Assembly: GCF_900292015.1 (NCBI RefSeq)
Contig: NZ_LR130759.1
Span: 1,116,001 to 1,180,000 of the forward strand
Direction: 5' to 3'
DNA from: Mycobacterium basiliense
GTDB lineage: Bacteria > Actinomycetota > Actinomycetes > Mycobacteriales > Mycobacteriaceae
Length of the DNA: 64,000 nucleotides
A program made the position numbers and the translations under genes. The first letter of the stretch is position 1. Each line of letters begins with the position of its first letter. The notes under the pieces are model-generated. The model saw nothing but the letters and a program-made list of their open reading frames with translations, searched no databases and had not been told where the DNA came from. Below are positions 9,703 to 17,033 of the stretch, piece after piece.

Positions 9703-9724
9703 TGCGGCCGGTCGTACGGCCGCA
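9703..9724 (+). promoter_or_regulatory. Perfect 8-bp hairpin immediately before the sensor-kinase start codon
   Basis: TGCGGCCG (9703-9710) and CGGCCGCA (9717-9724) form a perfect 8-bp all-but-one G/C stem with a 6-nt loop, ending 5 bp before the ATG at 9730. No Shine-Dalgarno sequence is visible nearby. It could hinder or modulate translation initiation, or act as a DNA operator. The function is inferred. Confidence 0.45.
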
Positions 9725-9729
9725 ATCAC

Positions 9730-12516
9730 ATGACCATGTTCACCCGCCCGACCACTCCGGTCGGGGCGGTTCCACCCGGCGAGCCCACTGCCCCCGGTGC
9801 GCACCCCGCGGCACCGAAACGTCCGCCGGCCTGGTCCCCGAGCAACTGGCCGGTGGTCTGGAAAGTCGTTGCGATAGCGCTAGTTCCGCTGCTGTTGGCG
9901 GCGGTTCTCGGTGGGCTGCGAGTCCGTGGTGAGCTGGTCAACTCGAGCAGTCTGCGGCTGGCCGATGCCCGCGCCGACGTCATCGCGGCGGTCACCAAAT
10001 ACATGTCGGCCCTGGATGTCGCACTACTGGCAAGCTCCACCGGACGTGACGTCGAGGGGGCAAAGAAGAACTTCGCGGCCCGCAAATACGAGCTGCAAAC
10101 CCGACTGGCGAATACCGACGTGATCCCCGACGTGCGCACCGGGGTGAACACCCTATTGAACGGCGGCCAGTCGCTGCTGGATGCCGTGCTGGCCAACAGC
10201 ATTGGATTGCGTGATCGGCTCACTACCTACGCACCGCTGCTGTTGACAGCCGAGGATGCGATCAATGCGTCGGTACGCGTCGACAGCGAGCAGATCCGGG
10301 CACAGGTTAAGGGCCTGAGCCGCGCAGTCGGCTCCCGCGGACAGATGACCATGCAAGAAATTCTGGTGACCCGAGGAGCCGATCTTCCCGAGCCGCAACT
10401 GCGTACGGCGATGATTACGCTGGCCGGAACCGAGCCCTCCACGCTGTTCGGGATGACAGAACTGCTCGGTGTCGGCTCTCCGGATGCGAAGAATCTGCAG
10501 CAACAAATGGTGACCCGGATGGCCATCATGTCGGATCCGGCCAGCGCGCTGGTCAACAACCCTGAGCTGCTGCGATCGATCCAGACCACCCGCGATATCG
10601 CCGAACAGATCATTACCAGCGCCACCGGGGCGGTGACCAAGTCGGTGCAGGCCCAGGCCGCCAGTCGACGCGACGCCGCCATCCGTGACGCGGTGCTGGT
10701 GTTGGGCGCCATCGTCGTCGTGGTGGTCATCGTGTTTTTGGTGGCACGCACACTGGTCAGACCGCTGCGCATGCTGCGCGACGGCGCCTTGAAAGTCGCC
10801 CACACCGACCTCGAGGAAGAGCTCGCCCGAGTCCGTGCTGGCGCCGAACCGATCCCCGAGCCGCTACCCGTTTACACCACCGAGGAGATGGGGCAGGTCG
10901 CCCATGCGGTCGATGAACTGCACGCCCAGACCCTCCTACTGGCGGGCGACGAAGCGCGGCTGAGATTGCTGGTCAACGATATGTTCGAGACCATGTCGCG
11001 GCGTAGCCGTTCACTGGTCGATCAGCAGTTGTCGCTCATCGACGGGCTGGAGCGCAACGAGGAAGATCCCGACCGCCTCGACCGCTTGTTCCGCCTCGAT
11101 CACCTCACCGCCCGGCTGCGCCGCAACAGCGCTAACCTGCTGGTGCTGGCGGGTGCGCAGATTTCACGAGACCAGCGCGATCCGGTGCCGCTGTCGACGG
11201 TGATCAGCGCCGCCGCGTCGGAAGTCGAGGACTACCGGCGGGTCGAAACAGGTGGGGTCGCCGACTGCACGGTGATCGGCGCGGCGGCGGGCAGTGTCAT
11301 CCATCTTCTTGCCGAGTTGATCGACAACGCGCTGAGCTATTCGCCGCCCACCACGAAGGTTCGGGTGTCGGCGGTGCGGGGCAGTGAGGGCGGGGCTCTG
11401 CTGCGCATCGCGGACTCCGGCCTGGGCATGACCGACTCCGATCGACGCATGGCCAACATGCGGCTTCATTCCGGCGGTGACGTGACTCCAGACAACGCCC
11501 GACATATGGGTCTTTTTGTGGTGGGCAAGCTGGCCGCCCGGCACGGTCTCCGGGTGGGGTTGCGCGGCCCGGCCGCCGGCGAAGCGGGCAACGGCACCAC
11601 CGCCGAGGTCTATCTGCCGCGCACGGTGCTGGTCGAGGGTCAGCGACCGGGCGATGCGGGGGCGTCCGGCGATACCCGGGCGCGCCCGCCCCGCGCATTT
11701 GTGGTCACGCCGCCGAGCGCCCCACCAGCCCATGCCGCCGAACCTGTCGCCGCGGTCGCCTCGCACCAGAGCGGCGCCGGCCAGCCGGTGCCGCCGGTCG
11801 CCTTGTTGCCGCGACGCAGCCCGGGGTCCAGCGGCATCACCGATGTCCCGGGCGAGCCGGTCGAGCAGCAACAACGGCCACCCCGGCGTCAACTGAAAAC
11901 ACCCTGGTGGGAAACCGGCGTCCAGCGGGAACCCGGACAGGCCGCGGAGCCGGCCCCGCGATCGGGCCAGCCGACATCGGCATCGGACACCTCGGCCTTT
12001 TTTGCCCGGCGCCCGCCTGCCGCCAGCCCGCCGCCCGTCACACCCACATCGCCGGTCCGGACCGCGGCGCCGGCGGCATCCGAATCGTCCGAGCCGACCG
12101 TGTCGGCGAGACCCGACGATGACGATGTGATCTATCGGCGGATGCTGTCGGAAATGATGAGTGACCCGCACGAGCTGGCGCACAGTCCCGACCTGAATTG
12201 GCGGTCGGTATGGGACCGCGGCTGGTCGGCGGCCGCCGAGGCCCAGGACGCGCCCATCGAGGCTCGGACCGACCACGGGTTGCCGGTGCGCACTCCCGGC
12301 GCCCGATTGGTGCCAGGAGCGGCCCATGCCGAGCCGGATGCGCACGATCAGCCGGTGCCACGGGGCGGGGGATTTGATTCCGGTCAGCAGCCGCAACGCG
12401 GCACCTCGGCGCGTGATCCGGACGCGGTTCGCTCGTCCATAAGCAGCCATTTCGGCGGAGTGCACACGGGCCGGGCGCATGCCCGCAGCACCAGGCAGGA
12501 ACCCGATCAGCGATGA
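9730..12516 (+). CDS. Conservon-type membrane sensor histidine kinase (Rv3365c-like)
   Basis: Sensor kinase-like protein of 928 aa. Pro-rich cytoplasmic N-terminus; first membrane segment at about residues 42-62; extracytoplasmic nitrate/nitrite-sensing-type helical domain to about 315; second membrane segment about 318-340; HAMP region to about 400; helical dimerization part with [13 protein letters not shown]; HATPase_c domain with N box [12 protein letters not shown] (about 529-540) and G1 box ADSGLGMTD (about 560). A long disordered Pro/Ala-rich tail spans about 640-928. No response regulator is adjacent; in conservons the partners are the next three gene products. Its stop overlaps the roadblock gene start (ATGA), implying translational coupling. 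Confidence 0.94.
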   Translation: MTMFTRPTTPVGAVPPGEPTAPGAHPAAPKRPPAWSPSNWPVVWKVVAIALVPLLLAAVLGGLRVRGELVNSSSLRLADARADVIAAVTKYMSALDVALLASSTGRDVEGAKKNFAARKYELQTRLANTDVIPDVRTGVNTLLNGGQSLLDAVLANSIGLRDRLTTYAPLLLTAEDAINASVRVDSEQIRAQVKGLSRAVGSRGQMTMQEILVTRGADLPEPQLRTAMITLAGTEPSTLFGMTELLGVGSPDAKNLQQQMVTRMAIMSDPASALVNNPELLRSIQTTRDIAEQIITSATGAVTKSVQAQAASRRDAAIRDAVLVLGAIVVVVVIVFLVARTLVRPLRMLRDGALKVAHTDLEEELARVRAGAEPIPEPLPVYTTEEMGQVAHAVDELHAQTLLLAGDEARLRLLVNDMFETMSRRSRSLVDQQLSLIDGLERNEEDPDRLDRLFRLDHLTARLRRNSANLLVLAGAQISRDQRDPVPLSTVISAAASEVEDYRRVETGGVADCTVIGAAAGSVIHLLAELIDNALSYSPPTTKVRVSAVRGSEGGALLRIADSGLGMTDSDRRMANMRLHSGGDVTPDNARHMGLFVVGKLAARHGLRVGLRGPAAGEAGNGTTAEVYLPRTVLVEGQRPGDAGASGDTRARPPRAFVVTPPSAPPAHAAEPVAAVASHQSGAGQPVPPVALLPRRSPGSSGITDVPGEPVEQQQRPPRRQLKTPWWETGVQREPGQAAEPAPRSGQPTSASDTSAFFARRPPAASPPPVTPTSPVRTAAPAASESSEPTVSARPDDDDVIYRRMLSEMMSDPHELAHSPDLNWRSVWDRGWSAAAEAQDAPIEARTDHGLPVRTPGARLVPGAAHAEPDAHDQPVPRGGGFDSGQQPQRGTSARDPDAVRSSISSHFGGVHTGRAHARSTRQEPDQR

Positions 12517-12944
12517 ACACTCGTACGTCGGAAAGCCCGCTGGACTGGCTGGTGTCCAAGTTTGCCCGCGAGATACCCGGGGTGGCACACGCCCTGTTGG
12601 TGTCGGTCGATGGTCTGCCCGTGGCCGCCAGCGAGTATCTGCCCCGGGAACGTGCGGATCAGTTGGCCGCGGTGGCGTCCGGGCTGGCCAGCCTGGCCGG
12701 CGGCGCCGCGCAGCTATTCGAGGGCGGCCAGGTACTGCAATCGGTGGTCGAAATGCAGAATGGTTTCCTGCTGCTGATGCGGGTCGGTGACGGCTCGCAT
12801 CTGGCGACGTTGGCGGTGACCGGCTGCGACATCGGGCAGATCGGTTACGAGATGGCCATCCTGGCCGAACGGGTCGGCAGCGTTGTGCAGTCGGCCCGCC
12901 GCTCCAATCCAGAGCCGCAATGGACAGACGCGAGCCGCCGCTAG
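12513..12944 (+). CDS. Roadblock/LC7 domain protein (Rv3364c-like)
   Basis: Roadblock/LC7 protein of 143 aa, equivalent to the CvnB component of streptomycete conservons. It begins [31 protein letters not shown], the usual first helix and strand of the fold, and continues with the conserved [22 protein letters not shown] helix. Roadblock proteins normally modulate the adjacent Ras-like GTPase, so it is expected to bind the GTPase encoded two genes downstream. It overlaps the kinase gene by 4 bp and the DUF742 gene by 25 bp. The M. tuberculosis homologue has been reported to act on host cathepsin G; nothing in this sequence tests that. Confidence 0.95.
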   Translation: MNTRTSESPLDWLVSKFAREIPGVAHALLVSVDGLPVAASEYLPRERADQLAAVASGLASLAGGAAQLFEGGQVLQSVVEMQNGFLLLMRVGDGSHLATLAVTGCDIGQIGYEMAILAERVGSVVQSARRSNPEPQWTDASRR

Positions 12945-13315
12945 CCTCGCCGGCGGCGCTGCGGAAGGCCAACCTGGTCCGCCCGTACACGCTGACGGCC
13001 GGACGCACTGGTACCGATGTCGAGCTCCCGCTGGAAGCGCCCGTGCACGCACTGCAGGCAGGTGTGGTCCGTCGGTGGCCGCCCAACGATGTGCGAGGCA
13101 AGATCATCCGGTTGTGCGCCGACGGCCACTCGAGTCCTTCGGTGGCAGAGATCTCGGCTCATCTGGATTTGCCGGTGGGCGTCGCGCGCGTCCTGGTGGG
13201 TGATCTGGTGACGTCCGATTACCTTCAGGTGCACAGGACCTTGACCGACCGTTCGACTTGCGATGAGCGCTACGAACTCATAGGGAGGACCCTGCGTGGC
13301 CTTAAAGCACTCTGA
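12920..13315 (+). CDS. DUF742 conservon protein (Rv3363c-like)
   Basis: DUF742 (CvnC-type) protein of 131 aa with a winged-helix-like architecture. The conserved N-terminal block [11 protein letters not shown] is followed by a helical region ([28 protein letters not shown]) typical of the family, and a C-terminal EIIRRTL-like end ([13 protein letters not shown]). It lies between the roadblock protein and GTPase genes, overlapping both (25 bp and 20 bp), so stoichiometric co-translation is likely. The biochemical role of DUF742 is unclear; a regulatory or adaptor role is inferred from conserved context. Confidence 0.94.
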   Translation: MDRREPPLASPAALRKANLVRPYTLTAGRTGTDVELPLEAPVHALQAGVVRRWPPNDVRGKIIRLCADGHSSPSVAEISAHLDLPVGVARVLVGDLVTSDYLQVHRTLTDRSTCDERYELIGRTLRGLKAL

Positions 13316-13898
13316 GGCGCACTCTGAACCGCACCGCACCGCATCGACGAAGATCGTCATTGCGGGCGGATTCGGTGCCGGCAAGACCACCTTCGTCGGC
13401 GCGGTTTCGGAGATCATGCCTTTGCGTACCGAAGCGATGGTTACCGATGCGTCGTTCGGCGTCGACATGCTTGCGGCCACACCGGACAAGCGGACCACCA
13501 CGGTCGCGATGGACTTCGGTCGCATCACCTTGGCCGAGGACCTGGTGCTCTACCTGTTTGGCACGCCCGGCCAGCGCCGGTTCTGGTTCATGTGGGATGA
13601 CCTGGTACGCGGTGCGATCGGTGCCATCGTTCTGGTGGACTGCCGTCGGTTGGAGGACAGTTTCGCCGCGGTCGATTTCTTCGAGCACCGCAGCTTGCCA
13701 TTTCTGGTCGCGGTCAATGAATTCCACGGTGCACCGAGGTATTCGATGGCTGAGGTGCGTGACGCGCTGACGTTGCCCCCGCACATTCCGGTGATCGCGG
13801 TGGATGCCCGCGATCGCAAATCGGCGACCGACGCGCTGATCGAGGTCAGTGAATACGCGCTGGCCAGGCTGTCGCCGACGTTTTCGGCGGGCCGCTAA
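13296..13898 (+). CDS. Conservon small GTPase (CvnD-type, Rv3362c-like)
   Basis: Ras-like/MglA-related GTP-binding protein of 200 aa. P-loop GGFGAGKTT at residues 24-32; the switch II/G3 region reads LFGTPGQRRFWF, with a PGQ in place of the usual DxxGQ; the G4 position (VAVNEFHG) has NEFH instead of NKxD. These replacements are common in this prokaryotic clade and may loosen guanine specificity. The GTG start at 13296 overlaps the DUF742 gene by 20 bp; its TAA shares one base with the mfpA ATG. It is expected to work with the roadblock protein downstream of the sensor kinase. Confidence 0.95.
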   Translation: MALKHSEAHSEPHRTASTKIVIAGGFGAGKTTFVGAVSEIMPLRTEAMVTDASFGVDMLAATPDKRTTTVAMDFGRITLAEDLVLYLFGTPGQRRFWFMWDDLVRGAIGAIVLVDCRRLEDSFAAVDFFEHRSLPFLVAVNEFHGAPRYSMAEVRDALTLPPHIPVIAVDARDRKSATDALIEVSEYALARLSPTFSAGR

Positions 13899-14476
13899 TG
13901 ACCGCGCAACCGGACCTGCCGCAGTGGTTCGACTGCGAATTCACCGGCCGGGATTTTCGTGACGAGGATCTCAGCCGGTTGCGGACCGAACGGGCCGTGT
14001 TCTCCGAGTGCGACTTCAGCGGTGTCAACCTGACCGAATCTGAGCACCGAGGATCGGCCTTTCGCAACTGCACCTTCGAACGAACGATGATGTGGCACAG
14101 CACATTTGCGCAGTGCAGCATGCTGGGCTCGGTGTTCGTGCAATGCCGGCTGCGGCCGTTGACATTCGACGAGGTCGATTTCACGCTCGCGGTGCTCGCC
14201 GGCAACGACCTGCGTGGTGTCGACCTGAGTGGCTGCCGGCTGCGGGAGGCCAGCTTGGTCGAGGCGGACTTGCGTAAGTGCGTGCTGCGCGGGGCCGACC
14301 TGCGCGGAGCACGTACCACCGGCGCCAAGTTGGACGCCGCCGATCTGCGGGGCGCGACAGCGGACCCGTCGCTGTGGAGGACCGCGTCGCTGGCCGGGAC
14401 GCGGGTCGACGTCCCGCAGGCCTTGGCGTTTTCCCTGGCACATGGCCTTTGCTTGGACGGGGGGCTGGACGAGTGA
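13898..14476 (+). CDS. mfpA: Pentapeptide-repeat DNA gyrase inhibitor MfpA
   Basis: Pentapeptide-repeat protein of 192 aa, built of A(D/N)Lxx-type units (DFSGV, AFRNC, DLRGV, DLSGC, DLRKC, DLRGA) throughout. This forms the right-handed quadrilateral beta-helix that mimics B-form DNA. MfpA binds DNA gyrase and lowers fluoroquinolone susceptibility. It is very close to the recalled M. tuberculosis protein (183 aa), with an N-terminal extension of several residues (MTAQPDLP before QWFDCEF). The C-terminal HGLCLDGG dimerization helix is present. It ends the conservon operon with a TAATG overlap and stops 4 bp from the convergent exporter gene. The link between the GTPase system and MfpA is inferred from conserved coupling. 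Confidence 0.96.
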   Translation: MTAQPDLPQWFDCEFTGRDFRDEDLSRLRTERAVFSECDFSGVNLTESEHRGSAFRNCTFERTMMWHSTFAQCSMLGSVFVQCRLRPLTFDEVDFTLAVLAGNDLRGVDLSGCRLREASLVEADLRKCVLRGADLRGARTTGAKLDAADLRGATADPSLWRTASLAGTRVDVPQALAFSLAHGLCLDGGLDE

Positions 14477-14480
14477 TCGG

Positions 14481-16994
14481 TCAGTGGCGCTTGAGCCGGA
14501 TCCGCCATCGCACAATGCCGCAGTACACGACCGACAGCACGGCCAGCATCGCCATGTCGAACAGCCACACGGTGCGGCTGTGGGTCCAATGGCTGTCCTC
14601 CGGGCTGAGCGAACCGGGCACCAGTTCGCGCAGGTTAACCGTGGCCGCCGAGGCGGCGTAGCCCCAGCGGGCCGGCGTCAGCCACGACAGCTGGTCAAGG
14701 AAGATCCGATTGGTCACGGGTACCACGCCTCCCGCGAGCACCAGCTGCAGCATGAGCGAGACCACCAGCAGCGGCATGATCTGCTCGTTGGACCGCGCGA
14801 TCGAGGACAACACCAATCCGAGAATCGCCGATGCCATACAGGTCGCCGCGACGGTGGTGTACAGCTCGACACTCGGGTTGCCGAGCAGCACCGCGTGCTG
14901 TGTCGGCGCGCCCTTACCCAGCAGCACAATGCCGGTCGCGATCGCCGCTTGGATGCCGGCGAACGCGCAGAACACCGACACCTTGGCGCTGAGGTAGGCC
15001 CAGGTCGACAAACCGACGGCCTGTTCGCGACGGAAAATGGCGCGCTCACCGATCAGATCACGAATGGTCAGCGCGGTACCCATGAAGACCGCGGCAACGC
15101 TGAGCAGATTCAGAATTTGTGCGGCTTCGTCGGGGGTCTGACTGGTCGGTTGGGCAATACCGAACCCGGTGTCTCCCGGCACCGTCAGTGACAGCGCACC
15201 CAGAATGAACGGCAGGACTGCCAGGAACGTGAAGTAGGCGCGGTCGGCGATGACCAGGCGCACTTGTCGACGCGTGATCGTGGAGAACTGGCGCAACACG
15301 CTGGTGTGCGCCGGGGCACCCAAATCGGCGGGCTTTTTCGTCTGCGCCGCCGGTGCGGGCCGGTGCTGGGCCAGGAAGCGGCGGTTGGCCTCATCGGGGT
15401 CGGCGCCCACCTTCGCAAAGATCTGGGCCCAATTGGTGGTGCCCATCGCGCGCCCGATTTGGTCGGGGGGGCCGAGGTAGGCGGTCTTACCCCCGGGAGC
15501 CATCAGCAACACCTGATCGCAGACATCCAGGTAGGTCAGCGAATGGGTAACCACCAGCACCACTCGGCCGGCGTCGGCCAGTTGTCGCAGCATCGTCATG
15601 ACCTGCAGGTCCAGCGCCGGGTCCAGGCCCGAGGTGGGCTCATCGAGGATCAGCAGCGACGGTCCGGTGAGTAGTTCCAGTGCCACCGATGCGCGTTTGC
15701 GTTGGCCGCCGGACAGCTTGGAGACCCGGGTATCGGCCTGCTCGGTGAGCCCCAGCTCCTCGAGCACCCCGGCGACCACCTGCTCGCGATCCTGTTTACT
15801 CGTGTCGGGCGGCAACCGCAGCTCAGCGGCGTAGCCGAGGGCCTGGTTGATGGTGAGCTGCCGGTGCACAACGTCGTCCTGGGGGACCATCCCGATCCTG
15901 CTGCGCAAGGATGCGTAGTCGGCGTGGATGTTGTGGCCCTCGAAGGTCACCGTGCCCGAGGTGGGGCTGGTGTAGCCGGCGACCAGCCGCGCCAGCGTGG
16001 TCTTGCCTACGCCGGATCCACCGATGACGGCGGTTAGTGAGCCCGGCGGCGCGGTCAGCGAAACATTCTCGAGCAGGGTGTCCCCGCCGACGCCGAAGCC
16101 GACCGCGCTGACCTCGAGTCCACCGGCGCGGGTGGCCGCTTCGGTGCGGCGCACCAAGGTGTCGCCGGTGAATGCCAGGTCGACGTTGCCGATGGTGACC
16201 ACGTCACCTTCGCGCAGAATCGCCGACCCCACCCGGATCCCGTTGACGAAGGTTCCGTTGATGCTGTGCGCGTCGCGGATTTCGATACCCAGGTGTGTCG
16301 GGGTCAGGAATGCGTGGTGCCGCGAAGCCAGCACATCGGAAACCACGATGTCGTTGTCGGCCGCGCGCCCGATCGATGCGGCGGCCGCGACCGGCGGCGC
16401 CAGCTCGGAATCCGCGCCCAGGACATAGACCGTCCTGGTCGGCCAAGGAGTCGCCGGAGCGGGGCTCATGTGCGGGGCGGGCGGGGGGATCGGAAGGGCC
16501 GTCGAGGCCGACGTGGGCCGGACGCCGGCGACGGGGCCCGGCGGCAGATCTGGGGGCGGCATGGGTCGTAACGGCGGTCGCGGCGGGGATGGTGGTGACG
16601 GCTCGGCGCCGGGCCGCGGATGGCTGGATGGGTCGGCCACCGTGTGGTTCTCGGTCGGCGGAAGCAGCCCGATCAGGCCTCGGTGGTGTCCGACTTCGAA
16701 GGTGATTTGCGGCCCGTCGCGCCTACCGAGGTTGATGGCCAGGCCGTCTTGGATGTCGACCAGTGGGACCCGACGGCCATTGACGAATATCCCGTGCTGC
16801 GAATTGTTGTCGATCGCGATCCAGCTCCCCTGCTCGAAGCGCACCAGGAGGTGCGCGCGGTCGATCAGCGGGTGCGCGACGCGCAAGTCGGCGCGCAGGT
16901 CGCTGCCGACGATCACGTCCGGGCCGGCGGCGAAGCTACGTTGCGACCGGTCAGACCGAACCGTCAGCACCGGACGCTGAGCTCCAGTCACCAC
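14481..16994 (-). CDS. FHA-FHA-ABC exporter with degenerate FHA-1 (Rv1747-like), second of tandem pair
   Basis: Half-transporter-type ABC exporter of 837 aa fused to two FHA domains, like Rv1747, which is phosphorylated by PknF and linked to cell-wall lipid export. FHA-1 (about residues 20-100), Pro-rich linker, FHA-2 (about 203-275: IGRAADND, SRHH, SINGTFVNG), nucleotide-binding domain with Walker A GGSGVGKTT (about 324-332), signature LSGGQRKRAS (about 425) and Walker B LLILDEPTSGLD (about 445-456), then an ABC2-type membrane domain (about 595-835). FHA-1 is abnormal: G-S replaces the usual G-R, D-R-A-H replaces S-R-A-H, and H-G replaces N-G. These are the residues that normally bind phosphothreonine. 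GTG start at 16994. It follows the sister gene after 39 bp, so they probably form one operon. Confidence 0.94.
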   Translation of the reverse strand: MVTGAQRPVLTVRSDRSQRSFAAGPDVIVGSDLRADLRVAHPLIDRAHLLVRFEQGSWIAIDNNSQHGIFVNGRRVPLVDIQDGLAINLGRRDGPQITFEVGHHRGLIGLLPPTENHTVADPSSHPRPGAEPSPPSPPRPPLRPMPPPDLPPGPVAGVRPTSASTALPIPPPAPHMSPAPATPWPTRTVYVLGADSELAPPVAAAASIGRAADNDIVVSDVLASRHHAFLTPTHLGIEIRDAHSINGTFVNGIRVGSAILREGDVVTIGNVDLAFTGDTLVRRTEAATRAGGLEVSAVGFGVGGDTLLENVSLTAPPGSLTAVIGGSGVGKTTLARLVAGYTSPTSGTVTFEGHNIHADYASLRSRIGMVPQDDVVHRQLTINQALGYAAELRLPPDTSKQDREQVVAGVLEELGLTEQADTRVSKLSGGQRKRASVALELLTGPSLLILDEPTSGLDPALDLQVMTMLRQLADAGRVVLVVTHSLTYLDVCDQVLLMAPGGKTAYLGPPDQIGRAMGTTNWAQIFAKVGADPDEANRRFLAQHRPAPAAQTKKPADLGAPAHTSVLRQFSTITRRQVRLVIADRAYFTFLAVLPFILGALSLTVPGDTGFGIAQPTSQTPDEAAQILNLLSVAAVFMGTALTIRDLIGERAIFRREQAVGLSTWAYLSAKVSVFCAFAGIQAAIATGIVLLGKGAPTQHAVLLGNPSVELYTTVAATCMASAILGLVLSSIARSNEQIMPLLVVSLMLQLVLAGGVVPVTNRIFLDQLSWLTPARWGYAASAATVNLRELVPGSLSPEDSHWTHSRTVWLFDMAMLAVLSVVYCGIVRWRIRLKRH

Positions 16995-17033
16995 ATCAGA
17001 TTAGTTGCGCGTGTCGGAGATTAGTTGTGCGCA

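Noticed and set aside
11164..13107. Minus-strand frame of 647 codons opposite the sensor kinase and roadblock genes
   Set aside because: Overlaps four well-supported plus-strand genes, is Arg/Pro-rich and has no recognizable domain.
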